A stretch of 14,740 nt of DNA from Thioalkalivibrio sp. (GCA_007136145.1 SLHN01000026.1:1-14740); one strand, 5' to 3'. Positions 6,988-14,317 are shown, counted from the first letter of the stretch. The notes: generated by a model not told the origin, from the letters alone. Translations and numbers: made by a program.

Positions 6988-8658
6988 GTGCCGCAGCCCG
7001 ATACCCGCCCGACTGCCTGGTCGAAGCTTGCCGAGGAACTCGACCGATTGCGCGGAGTCTCGCTGCGCGCGCTGTTCGCGGAGGACACCGGACGCGCCGA
7101 GCGCGATGTGCTCAGCGTCGCCGGCTTGAGGCTGGACTGGGCCCGGCAGCGCCTGGACGCGCCGGCTTGGAACAGTCTGTATGCATTGGCCGAAAGTTCG
7201 GGCGCGATGGTCGCGCTGAAGCGCCAACGTGAAGGTGTGCACGTGAACACCACCGAGGATCGCGCCGCGCTTCACCTCGCCTTGCGTCTGCCGCGCGAAG
7301 ACACCTGCATCGTCGATGGTCGTGATGTAGTCGGCGATGTGCATGCGGTGCTCGATGCGATCGAAGAATTCGTGCAGGCTGTTCGCGAAGGTCGCCACCT
7401 CGGCTATTCGGGAAAGCCGATCCGAAGCGTCGTCAACATCGGAATCGGTGGCTCCGACCTCGGGCCGCGGATGGTGTGCAGGGCTTTGGCTCCGTTTGCC
7501 CCGGCGATGCGCGGGGGTGAGCCATTGCGCATGCATTTCGTGTCGAACGTCGATGGTGGCGCACTCGATGCGGTTCTGCGCGAGGTGGACCCGGAGACCA
7601 CTTTGTTCGTGGTGGCATCGAAGACCTTCGGGACGCAGGAAACCCTGACCAATGCCCGCTCGGCCCGGGCTTGGCTACTCCGGCATACCGAGCATCCGGA
7701 GGCTGTCGCTCGACACTTCGTTGCAGTCTCCACCCATTCCGAGCGTGTTGCGGAGTTCGGAATCGATACCCGCAACATGTTCGGATTCTGGGACTGGGTC
7801 GGCGGGCGCTATTCGGTTTGGTCGGCGATTGGTCTGCCGATCGCGCTGTACCTGGGAATGGACGGCTTCCGCGGCTTTCTCGCCGGAGCCCACGAAATGG
7901 ATCAGCACGTCCTTGCAAGCCCGGCGCGGGAAAATGCCGCCCTGCGCATGGCGCTGGTGGATATCTGGAACCACAACATGCTCGGTGCCTGCGCCCGTGT
8001 CGTGCTGCCTTACGATGAGCGCCTGCAACTGTTGCCGGCTTACCTGCAACAGGCTGAAATGGAGAGTCTCGGCAAGGGGGTACTCCATGATGGTTCGCCA
8101 GCGGAGCATGACACTGGGCCGCTGGTCTGGGGGGCGGTGGGAACCGATGGGCAGCATGCCTTCTACCAATTGCTGCATCAGGGCACGCGCTGGGCGCCAA
8201 CCGAGTTCATCGGCGTCGCGCGTCCCGAGCATGGCTTGCCGGAGCACCATCCGATTCTGCTCGCCAACCTGGTTGCCCAGGCGGAGGCGCTGGCATTCGG
8301 CAAGACCGGAGCCGAAGTGGCTGCGGAAATGGCGGCCGAAGGGTTGCCGAATGAGGTCATCGCCCACCTCGTTCCTCACCGGAGTTTTCCCGGCAACCGA
8401 CCAAGTACCGTGATTCTGCTCGAACGTCTCGATGTACGCAGTCTCGGCGCGCTGATCGCCCTGTACGAGCACAAGATCTACCTGCTGGCCACGATCTGGG
8501 GTATCAACGCCTTTGATCAATGGGGCGTGGAATTGGGCAAGCAGCTTGCTGGTCGCGTGCAGGAAGACTTCGCCGCGGAAGGCCGTGGTATTCATCCGCA
8601 TGACCCTGCGACCGCAGCTACGATCGATTGGCTGCGCGCGCGGCTGCCTGAGCGCTGA
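6988..8658 (+). CDS. pgi: Glucose-6-phosphate isomerase
   Basis: A 556-residue phosphoglucose isomerase of the long bacterial form, interconverting glucose-6-phosphate and fructose-6-phosphate in the cytosol. It starts at a GTG (6988) behind GAGGTG. Landmarks are NIGIGGSDLGPRM (150-162), ASKTFGTQETLTNARSA (210-226), the FWDWVGGRYSVWSAIG stretch (267-282), GQHAFYQLLHQGT (388-400) and QWGVELGK (511-518). By alignment to E. coli, catalytic Glu359, His390 and Lys518 are all present, each four positions later than in the E. coli protein. The usual MESNGK around the glutamate reads MESLGK here, a conservative-looking departure next to the active site. With glgA opposite, the pair links fructose-6-phosphate from gluconeogenesis or carbon fixation to the glycogen store. 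Confidence 0.97.
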   Translation: MPQPDTRPTAWSKLAEELDRLRGVSLRALFAEDTGRAERDVLSVAGLRLDWARQRLDAPAWNSLYALAESSGAMVALKRQREGVHVNTTEDRAALHLALRLPREDTCIVDGRDVVGDVHAVLDAIEEFVQAVREGRHLGYSGKPIRSVVNIGIGGSDLGPRMVCRALAPFAPAMRGGEPLRMHFVSNVDGGALDAVLREVDPETTLFVVASKTFGTQETLTNARSARAWLLRHTEHPEAVARHFVAVSTHSERVAEFGIDTRNMFGFWDWVGGRYSVWSAIGLPIALYLGMDGFRGFLAGAHEMDQHVLASPARENAALRMALVDIWNHNMLGACARVVLPYDERLQLLPAYLQQAEMESLGKGVLHDGSPAEHDTGPLVWGAVGTDGQHAFYQLLHQGTRWAPTEFIGVARPEHGLPEHHPILLANLVAQAEALAFGKTGAEVAAEMAAEGLPNEVIAHLVPHRSFPGNRPSTVILLERLDVRSLGALIALYEHKIYLLATIWGINAFDQWGVELGKQLAGRVQEDFAAEGRGIHPHDPATAATIDWLRARLPER

Positions 8659-8813
8659 GTGGTGGCAAAGCCTTTCTTGATCCGCGGGAAAGCTTCACCG
8701 ACGAACCTTTCGCGCGAATGGGGCGCTACCGCGCGTTCGTGCCCTTGTGGGAGTCTGCCCTGCGGCGGCGTAGCCTTGCAGCCCCGAACGCCCATCCGAT
8801 TTTCCCTGTTCGC

Positions 8814-8818
8814 GGAGG
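8814..8818 (+). promoter_or_regulatory. Ribosome binding site deciding the DUF938 gene start
   Basis: GGAGG lies four bases before a GTG (8823) and seven before a TTG (8826), in the same frame. No comparable site precedes the ATG at 8718. It marks where translation of the methyltransferase-like protein begins. Confidence 0.6.
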
Positions 8819-8822
8819 ATTC

Positions 8823-9443
8823 GTGTTGACCAACAAGCCTTTTGCGACCTCGGCCGAGCAGAACCGGGATCCGATCCTGCGCGTGCTGCGCCAATGGTTC
8901 GATGGTCCCGGGAGCGTGCTCGAAGTTGGCAGCGGAACCGGCCAGCATGCCGTCTATTTCGCTCATCATCTGCCACATCTGATCTGGCAGCCCAGCGATG
9001 TTGCGGCGCATGTCGCCGGCATCGAAGCCTGGCGCACCGATGCGGGGTTGGAGAACGTTCGGCCAACCCGCGTTCTGGATGCCGGGGGCGAGTGGCCGGA
9101 GGAAACATTCGATTACGCCTTCACGGCCAATACCGCGCATATCATGCACTGGCCGGAAGTGATTGCGATGCTTGCGGGTGTGGGCCGGAGCCTGCGGCCG
9201 CAAGGAGTGTTCGCGATGTACGGCCCGTTTGCCCGTGGCGGGAGGCATACGGCTGCGTCCAATTTCCAGTTCGACCAAGCCCTGCGCGGCTCGGATCCGG
9301 GAATGGGGGTCCGCGATGTGGATGACCTGACGCGTGAAGCCTCGGGGCACGCGCTTCGGCTGGTCGACACCGTGTCCATGCCGGCGGACAATTTCACGCT
9401 GATCTGGCGCAAGGTTGCGGCTACGGGCACTCAAGCCAGATAG
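8823..9443 (+). CDS. DUF938 family, SAM-dependent methyltransferase-like protein
   Basis: A 206-residue soluble protein with a class I methyltransferase fold signature. SAM-binding motif I reads VLEVGSGTGQH (32-42), preceded by the family's N-terminal KPFATSAEQNRDPIL. It is followed by LIWQPSDV (acidic end of strand 2) and by TANTAHIMHWPEV, the stretch that usually carries the DUF938 active-site region. The segment FAMYGPFARGGRHTAASNFQFDQALR is also typical of this family. The substrate is unknown. An upstream in-frame ATG at 8718 would add 35 residues with no family resemblance, so the start is set at the GTG behind GGAGG; the adjoining TTG at 8826 is equally possible. It follows pgi by 164 bases with no evident functional tie. 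Confidence 0.85.
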   Translation: MLTNKPFATSAEQNRDPILRVLRQWFDGPGSVLEVGSGTGQHAVYFAHHLPHLIWQPSDVAAHVAGIEAWRTDAGLENVRPTRVLDAGGEWPEETFDYAFTANTAHIMHWPEVIAMLAGVGRSLRPQGVFAMYGPFARGGRHTAASNFQFDQALRGSDPGMGVRDVDDLTREASGHALRLVDTVSMPADNFTLIWRKVAATGTQAR

Positions 9444-9539
9444 GCCGCCAGCACTCCTGATGGCGAGGGGCGCAGGGCGCCAATGAGCGCGGCGAATTGC
9501 GCCGTTCGCGGCCCTGGAGCTCAAAGCTGGCGCGGTGTC

Positions 9540-9568
9540 GGTGCTGTTCGGCTTCGCCTCACGGCACC
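9540..9568. other. Imperfect hairpin between convergent genes
   Basis: GGTGCTGT..GGC pairs with GCC..ACGGCACC, with one G-T wobble, a two-base internal mismatch and a 3-base loop. It lies between the DUF938 gene and the exported-protein gene, which converge here. It could end transcription from either side, but no T-run follows on either strand. Confidence 0.25.
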
Positions 9569-9590
9569 CCGCGGATAACTTTCACTTGGA

Positions 9591-10352
9591 TCAGCGCTGC
9601 CAGTCGGACCTTGGCCCTGGGAACTCCGGTGGACTCGTGAAACGGTCCGGCGTACCACCGGGGCGACTGCGTCCCGGGACGCTGCCGGAGTGAAATTCGG
9701 GCTGGGTCTGGAAGCTGCTTCCCGAACCGGGGCTGGCCGGCCACTGGTGCTCGTAATCACCCGAGCCCGGCGAGGCTGGTGCCTGCCAGCGTGGTCGGCT
9801 TGGTGGTAATTCATCCCTTTCAGGCCACGCCCCGTAAGGCCTGGCAGGTTCCATCGTGCCGCGCGGCGGCGGAGCGGGAGGCTGGGCCCAGGTGGGCCTG
9901 ACCGGTGTCTCCTGAACCCTTTCCGGAAATTGGGATGGTGTACCTCCAGGTCTGCTGCCGCCCGGGAATTCCATTCGGGCGCCTGGGTACTGGCCACTCC
10001 GGCTGCCAGGAGCGTATTCCGGCCTCTCCATCTCGCGGCCGGCAGAGGGTCCTGCTTGCAGGTCCTGGAACCGACCGCGGCTCTGGCTACCGGATTCCCG
10101 CTGCTGGCCGCGCGGTTCGTCGAACTCCGCCAGGTAGCCGGGAGGTGGAAACTCCGGTCGTCCGCGAAAGGTCGTTCGCGGTTGCGTGCGCTCCTGCACC
10201 CGTATCATATGGCTGCTCTCCCATGAGGAGAGCGCCGTGCCCGGATCCCAGGCTGCATGGGCCGTCTGGCTGGCGCCCAGCGCAAACGATGTCAGAGCGG
10301 CCCACCCGATGTAGGTATACATTCTCATGATTTCTCGGAGTCTATTGTTCAT
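9591..10352 (-). CDS. Exported proline/glycine/arginine-rich low-complexity protein of unknown function
   Basis: I do not recognise this family. The 253-residue product starts with a signal peptide: basic n-region, hydrophobic WAALTSFALGA, then a TAHA|AW type I cleavage site after residue 33. It is therefore probably periplasmic or secreted. The rest has no cysteine, no membrane segment and is rich in Pro, Gly, Arg, Ser and Glu, so largely disordered. It contains short repeats: SRPGGTP at 133-139 and 229-235, PASPGSG at 192-198 and 205-211, and xEF motifs near 68, 128, 219 and 243. Repeat copies use different synonymous codons, which argues for a real selected protein. The start is uncertain: ATGs at 10328 and 10322 are in frame, and the one at 10328 has a GAG five bases upstream. 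It is divergent from the BCCT transporter gene. Confidence 0.6.
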   Translation of the reverse strand: MNNRLREIMRMYTYIGWAALTSFALGASQTAHAAWDPGTALSSWESSHMIRVQERTQPRTTFRGRPEFPPPGYLAEFDEPRGQQRESGSQSRGRFQDLQAGPSAGREMERPEYAPGSRSGQYPGARMEFPGGSRPGGTPSQFPERVQETPVRPTWAQPPAPPPRGTMEPARPYGAWPERDELPPSRPRWQAPASPGSGDYEHQWPASPGSGSSFQTQPEFHSGSVPGRSRPGGTPDRFTSPPEFPGPRSDWQR

Positions 10353-10361
10353 TGTTCCCGA

Positions 10362-10390
10362 TTCATAAGCATAGGACAGAAACCAGCCAA
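10362..10390 (-). promoter_or_regulatory. Possible promoter of the exported-protein gene
   Basis: On the minus strand TTGGCT (10390-10385), a 17-base spacer and TATGAA (10367-10362) match each sigma70 box at 4/6. The start would fall near 10355, almost on the ATG at 10352, which favours the inner ATG at 10328 as the true start. Confidence 0.3.
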
Positions 10391-10533
10391 ATCCAGGGTT
10401 CGAATGAAGTCCGTGAGGGCGAGCGCCCGGTTTCTGCGCGCGCCACCATACCTTGCGCCTCAGCCGCGGGCGGCACTGAGCGCAGCGAACCACCGGCCTT
10501 CCCTGTCGGACGACACTCGTGGCATGGTTTCGC

Positions 10534-10562
10534 CTTACAAGTTGGTGCCGGCGGCGTACAAT
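10534..10562 (+). promoter_or_regulatory. Sigma70-like promoter of the BCCT transporter gene
   Basis: CTTACA (10534-10539, 4/6 of the -35 consensus), exactly 17 bases, then TACAAT (10557-10562, 5/6 of the -10). Transcription would start near 10569 and give a leader of about 43 bases that includes AGGAG at 10596-10600. This is one of the clearest promoters in the window. Confidence 0.55.
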
Positions 10563-10611
10563 ACTGGCTGGCTGTGACGCCCACCGTCAGGCGACAGGAG
10601 CTTGCACGAAA

Positions 10612-12600
10612 ATGGCTTCATCGGAGCAGACAGTAAGCAATACCCCCAGAATTCAGATCAGTCCGCCGGTGTTTATCATCTCGGCCGTCCTGACGCTGGC
10701 GCTGGTTCTATTCGCCGCCGTCTTCAGCGAGCCTGCCGGAACGTTGTTCAGCGCGGTACAGGCCTGGGTTTCGGAGTCGGCAGGTTGGTTCTATGTGCTG
10801 GCGGTGGCCGGTTTCATCGTTTTCACCGTGTCGCTTGCGCTTTCCGGCTTTGGTCGAATCCGGCTGGGGCCTGATCACAGCGAACCTGACTATACCTACA
10901 CATCCTGGTTCGCGATGCTGTTCTCCGCGGGCATGGGCATCGGCCTGATGTTCTTCGGTGTGGCGGAGCCGGTGATGCATTATGTTACACCGCCAGTTGG
11001 TGATCCGGAGACGGTTGAGGCGGCCCGTCAGGCAATGCGCATCACCTTCTTTCACTGGGGCGTCCACGCCTGGGCGATCTATGCGGTGGTCGCGCTTTCG
11101 CTGGCCTACTTCGCTTTTCGCCATGGTCTTCCTCTGACCATCCGTTCGTCGCTGTATCCGTTGATCGGTGATCGCATTTACGGACCCATCGGTCATACGG
11201 TGGATATCTTTGCCGTTCTGGGGACGATTTTCGGCGTGGCCACCTCCCTTGGATTCGGCGTGATTCAGATCAACTCTGGCCTGGAATACCTGTTCGGCAT
11301 CCCGAATAACGTGACGATTCAGGTCATTCTGATCGCGGCGATCACCGCTATTGCCACTGTTTCGGTGGCACTGGGCCTGGATGCCGGAATCCGCCGCCTT
11401 TCGGTGTTGAACATGATTCTCGCGGGCGCACTGCTGGCCTTTGTGCTGGTGGCCGGTCCCACGGTGTTCTTGTTGCAGACACTGGTGCAGAACACCGGGA
11501 ACTACATCTCCAATCTGTTCAGCATGACCTTCAATCTTTACGCCTACGAGCCCACCGACTGGATTGGCGGCTGGACGCTGTTCTATTGGGGGTGGTGGAT
11601 TGCCTGGGCGCCGTTCGTTGGGATGTTCATCGCACGGGTCTCGCGCGGACGCACCATCCGAGAGTTCGTGTTCGGTGTGTTGTTGGTGCCGCTGGGCTTC
11701 ACGCTGATGTGGATGACCTTCTTCGGCAACACGGCGCTGCATATGATCATGGTGCAGGGGATCACCGAGCTGGCCGACGCAGTTGCGGCGGATACCTCGG
11801 TAGCACTGTTCCAGTTCTTCGAACAGCTACCGTTTTCCACCCTGATGGCCATGATTGCAACCCTGCTGGTGGTTACCTTTTTCGTTACCTCGTCGGACTC
11901 GGGCTCGCTTGTGGTGGACATCCTGACCTCGGGGGGGCGGGACGATTCCCCGGCCTGGCAACGAATTTTCTGGGCCATTGTTGAAGGCGTGGTCGCGGCC
12001 GCGCTGCTGATTGCCGGTGGCCTGGCCGCGCTGCAGACCGCGACGATCGCCAGCGCATTGCCGTTCACGATCATCATGATCCTGATGTGCTGGGGGTTGC
12101 TGAGTGCGCTTCGTCTCGAGGCGAAGAAGCGGATCAGTCTGCACGAGGCACGGATGACCCCGACGGGACCGCGAGGTGCGCGAAATTGGAAAAACCGTTT
12201 GCACGCGATGATGCATCAACCCAAGCGCCGCGAGGTTGTGCGATATATCCACGATGTAGTCAAACCAGCGCTGTCCGAGGTTGGGGAAGAATTGCGCAAG
12301 CAGAACCTGTCTGTTGAAGTAGGCGAGGGTGAGGACGATCGCGTCTGGGTGGAGGTGCTTCATGGCGACGAGATCGATTTCTTCTACTCGGTGCATCCAC
12401 GTCCCTACGAACCTCCTACCTTCGTGATGCGGGATACCGGGGACAAGCGGCTCGAAAAACTGAAATATTTCCGGGCCGAGGTGCACTTGAAGGAGGGCGG
12501 GCAGGACTATGATGTGATGGGCTGGGGCAAGGATGACGTGATTCACGACGTGCTGGAGCAGTACGAACGCCACATGCACTTCCTGGCCGCGGTGCGCTAG
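10612..12600 (+). CDS. BCCT family betaine/choline/carnitine-type transporter with BetT-like C-terminal domain
   Basis: A 662-residue inner-membrane secondary transporter with about twelve hydrophobic segments between residues 18 and 500. The glycine-rich GMGIG lies at 107-111, followed by LMFFGVAEP, and the aromatic BCCT signature WTLFYWGWWIAWAPF at 321-335 forms the trimethylammonium-binding site. The SSDSGS motif is at 427-432. A hydrophilic domain of about 160 residues follows, as in E. coli BetT (677 aa), and probably senses osmotic or ionic change. GMGIG is the form known from Na+-coupled BetP; from memory E. coli BetT differs here, so Na+ coupling is inferred. Likely cargo is glycine betaine or choline; ectoine is possible. 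The ATG at 10612 lies 11 bases after AGGAG. No bet oxidation genes are adjacent. Confidence 0.92.
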   Translation: MASSEQTVSNTPRIQISPPVFIISAVLTLALVLFAAVFSEPAGTLFSAVQAWVSESAGWFYVLAVAGFIVFTVSLALSGFGRIRLGPDHSEPDYTYTSWFAMLFSAGMGIGLMFFGVAEPVMHYVTPPVGDPETVEAARQAMRITFFHWGVHAWAIYAVVALSLAYFAFRHGLPLTIRSSLYPLIGDRIYGPIGHTVDIFAVLGTIFGVATSLGFGVIQINSGLEYLFGIPNNVTIQVILIAAITAIATVSVALGLDAGIRRLSVLNMILAGALLAFVLVAGPTVFLLQTLVQNTGNYISNLFSMTFNLYAYEPTDWIGGWTLFYWGWWIAWAPFVGMFIARVSRGRTIREFVFGVLLVPLGFTLMWMTFFGNTALHMIMVQGITELADAVAADTSVALFQFFEQLPFSTLMAMIATLLVVTFFVTSSDSGSLVVDILTSGGRDDSPAWQRIFWAIVEGVVAAALLIAGGLAALQTATIASALPFTIIMILMCWGLLSALRLEAKKRISLHEARMTPTGPRGARNWKNRLHAMMHQPKRREVVRYIHDVVKPALSEVGEELRKQNLSVEVGEGEDDRVWVEVLHGDEIDFFYSVHPRPYEPPTFVMRDTGDKRLEKLKYFRAEVHLKEGGQDYDVMGWGKDDVIHDVLEQYERHMHFLAAVR

Positions 12601-12802
12601 CGCGATAGTCGCTCACATTGTTCGGCACCGGCGATGATCCAGCGCTGCATTCGGCCGCGAGCAGCCACACTCCATGGGCGCTTCCGCTTTCATCATCCGG
12701 GGGTGGCGCGCCGGACGCTTGCCCCGGGCCATATCAACTGGCGTGAAAGAGCCCGCTTCGGTCGTCCCGGTGGCTGGCGGCGCGCTTCAGGAAGGGGGTT
12801 GA

Positions 12803-13450
12803 TCAAAGGGCCTTGGCCTCGATCAGGAGTCGATGGACGCGCTCCGCGAGGACGCGGTAGCCATCCGCGTTGGGGTGAATGGGGTCAGCCTTCAACGCGT
12901 TGCGTGAAAGAATATGGGCTAGTGCGTCGTTTTCGACCGGGATGCGGAATTCCGAGCCGAGTTCGCTGTAGATCGCTTCGCTGCGCAGGCGTAGCAATGT
13001 GGGCGCGGGCACGGCGACCAGCAGGACCTCGACCCCGCGTTCGCGGGCCATCTGGATCATCGTGGCGAGGTTTCCACGGGTTTCGGCAATGTCCAGCCGG
13101 CGCAGAAAATCGTTACCGCCATGGATCAGGATCAGCAGATCCGGTTGGTGTTCGTCCAATAGCGACGGGAGTCGTTCGACCCCGTCGCGCGAAAGCTCTC
13201 CGGGGCGTCCGGCGTTGATCACGCGACGCCCAGCCAGGGATTCAAGCTGAGCCGGATACGATGCAGCCGGGTTGGCACCCGTGCCCGCGGTCAGACTGTC
13301 CCCGAAAGCAAGTATCGTGGCGTTGTAGGCCAGCGGGGAAAGTGGCTCCGGTCCTGGAGAGCAACCCGCCAGTGCCATCAGAATCAAGGCGACCAGCGAT
13401 TTCTTGAGCGCGGAACCCCAGCATGTGTTCGGAATGCTTCGGAATTGCAT
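12803..13450 (-). CDS. GDSL/SGNH-type esterase (arylesterase/TesA-like), predicted lipoprotein
   Basis: A 215-residue SGNH hydrolase. All four blocks are visible: FGDSLTAG (nucleophile Ser52), INAGRPGELS (Gly81), GGND (Asn113) and ADPIHPN (Asp189, His192), so it should be catalytically active. The N-terminus has a basic stretch and a hydrophobic run ending in LAGC (Cys30), a lipobox, so the mature protein is likely an envelope lipoprotein; the residue after Cys is Ser, which by the E. coli +2 rule favours the outer membrane. It probably hydrolyses small esters, lysophospholipids or thioesters, and the sequence does not tell which. The ATG at 13450 follows a GGAGG at the right distance; an in-frame upstream start at 13498 would bury the signal peptide. 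It converges with the BCCT gene. Confidence 0.92.
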   Translation of the reverse strand: MQFRSIPNTCWGSALKKSLVALILMALAGCSPGPEPLSPLAYNATILAFGDSLTAGTGANPAASYPAQLESLAGRRVINAGRPGELSRDGVERLPSLLDEHQPDLLILIHGGNDFLRRLDIAETRGNLATMIQMARERGVEVLLVAVPAPTLLRLRSEAIYSELGSEFRIPVENDALAHILSRNALKADPIHPNADGYRVLAERVHRLLIEAKAL

Positions 13451-13454
13451 CGAA

Positions 13455-13459
13455 CCTCC
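13455..13459 (-). promoter_or_regulatory. Ribosome binding site of the SGNH lipoprotein gene
   Basis: On the minus strand GGAGG stands four bases before the ATG at 13450. It sets the start so that the lipoprotein signal peptide is N-terminal. Confidence 0.7.
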
Positions 13460-13542
13460 AGTTTTCGGTTTCGCGTCGGAGAATCCACTGGCCGCCAACC
13501 GCCGCCGCGGCGTGGTGTCCCCCGGGCGTGGCCGTGACTTTT

Positions 13543-13562
13543 ACGCTGAATGGATTCAGCGT
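13543..13562. promoter_or_regulatory. 20-bp palindrome in a divergent intergenic region, possible operator
   Basis: ACGCTGAAT and ATTCAGCGT are exact 9-bp inverted repeats around a central GG. The site lies 93 bases before the SGNH lipoprotein start and 164 before the DUF3617 start, between the two divergent genes. No T-run follows it on either strand, so a dimeric regulator site is more likely than a terminator. Neither neighbour is a regulator gene. Confidence 0.4.
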
Positions 13563-13637
13563 GCGGCGTCGCGCACCAGACCCGAAGGGTAGCACCAGGA
13601 ATTGACCGTGGCTCATGGGCGTGGCAGCGTTACTGCC

Positions 13638-13666
13638 TTGACCCAAGCTCGACCACTGGATAACGG
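13638..13666 (+). promoter_or_regulatory. Weak promoter candidate for the DUF3617 gene
   Basis: TTGACC (13638-13643) is a 5/6 match to the -35 box, but 17 bases later the hexamer is TAACGG, a poor -10. A start here would give a leader of about 50 bases. Confidence 0.2.
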
Positions 13667-13726
13667 TTCCGACTCGGAGGTGCCAGCCGGCCTCCTAACC
13701 CCTTCCAACGATAAAGGAATTACCTG

Positions 13727-14149
13727 ATGCCCGTTCGCAAATTCGCCATTGCCGCCCTGCTTGCCATTCCCGTGGCCGCACTCGCCGTGCAACCCAACAT
13801 TCAGCCCGGGGAGTGGGAGATGAGCACGATAACGAGTTTTCCCGGAACCCCAATGCCCGAGCAGCGGGAATCGACTCGTGAGTGCGTCACGAGCGAGGAC
13901 GTGCAACAAGGTCTGGCCTTCGAGGTCGACGTGGAGGAGTGTGAACTGACCGACATGGACGTGCGGGATGATGGGATGACCTACACCATGACCTGCCAGC
14001 ACGAGGATGGCATGGATATGGTCATGAATGCGGAAATGCAGTTCCTTGGGGATCGGGTCGAGGGGACGATGGATGCCCAGATGGTCACGCCCATGGGGCC
14101 GATGGAAATGAGTGTCCATCTCAAGGGTCAGCGCGTCGGTGATTGCTGA
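13727..14149 (+). CDS. DUF3617 domain protein, exported, methionine-rich and acidic
   Basis: A 140-residue predicted periplasmic protein. A short signal peptide (MPVRKFAIAALLAIPVAALA, cleaved near residue 20) leads into a DUF3617 domain with its usual PGEWEM start, the MP-rich loop, CVTSEDV, a MTC segment and the closing GQRVGDC. Four cysteines (53, 72, 90, 140) could make two disulfides. It is unusually rich in Met (11 between residues 84 and 128) and in Asp/Glu (about 25 acidic against about 6 basic residues in the mature chain). No enzymatic function is known for the family. The ATG at 13727 has AAAGGA eight bases upstream. Metal binding by the Met/acid-rich stretch is possible but only inferred; the acidity also fits a salty periplasm. 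Confidence 0.85.
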   Translation: MPVRKFAIAALLAIPVAALAVQPNIQPGEWEMSTITSFPGTPMPEQRESTRECVTSEDVQQGLAFEVDVEECELTDMDVRDDGMTYTMTCQHEDGMDMVMNAEMQFLGDRVEGTMDAQMVTPMGPMEMSVHLKGQRVGDC

Positions 14150-14317
14150 TTCCCGGGGATGGTTTCAGGTCCAAGGCAGTATGAACAACGCATTTGTCAT
14201 TGCGCGCGCGGCTGCGATTGCGGCTGAAGGTGTCGTTCGTCGCGATAATCGGTCAGTCAGCGTTCCCAGACCCGCCGCGGCTGCCTCGTCGCACCCGCAA
14301 GTGGCGCGTGCCCCCGT

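Noticed and set aside
7675..8601. 308-codon minus-strand open frame opposite pgi
   Set aside because: Antisense shadow of the pgi active-site region; no independent support.
8667..8697. AAGCcTTTC ... GAAAGCTT inverted repeat after pgi
   Set aside because: The arms are short, one base is bulged and no T-run follows, so it is too weak to call a terminator.
8735..8790. Stretch CTTGTGGGAG...GCGGCGGCGTAG resembling Pseudomonas-type REP sequence
   Set aside because: Only a short part is similar, it has no clean stem and no second copy was found in the window.
8592..9524. 310-codon minus-strand open frame covering the methyltransferase-like gene
   Set aside because: Antisense to a frame with a clear SAM-binding motif and ribosome binding site.
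9905..10330. 141-codon plus-strand open frame opposite the exported low-complexity protein
   Set aside because: It has no signal peptide or ribosome binding site, and the repeated peptides with synonymous codon changes support the minus-strand frame instead.
10708..11742. 344-codon minus-strand open frame opposite the BCCT gene, rich in His/Gln/Arg
   Set aside because: Its composition mirrors membrane-protein codons on the other strand; no signal peptide or motif.
13242..13646. Minus-strand frame of 134 codons overlapping the start of the SGNH lipoprotein gene
   Set aside because: It overlaps the signal-peptide region of a firmly identified gene in another frame and crosses the palindrome; no motif.
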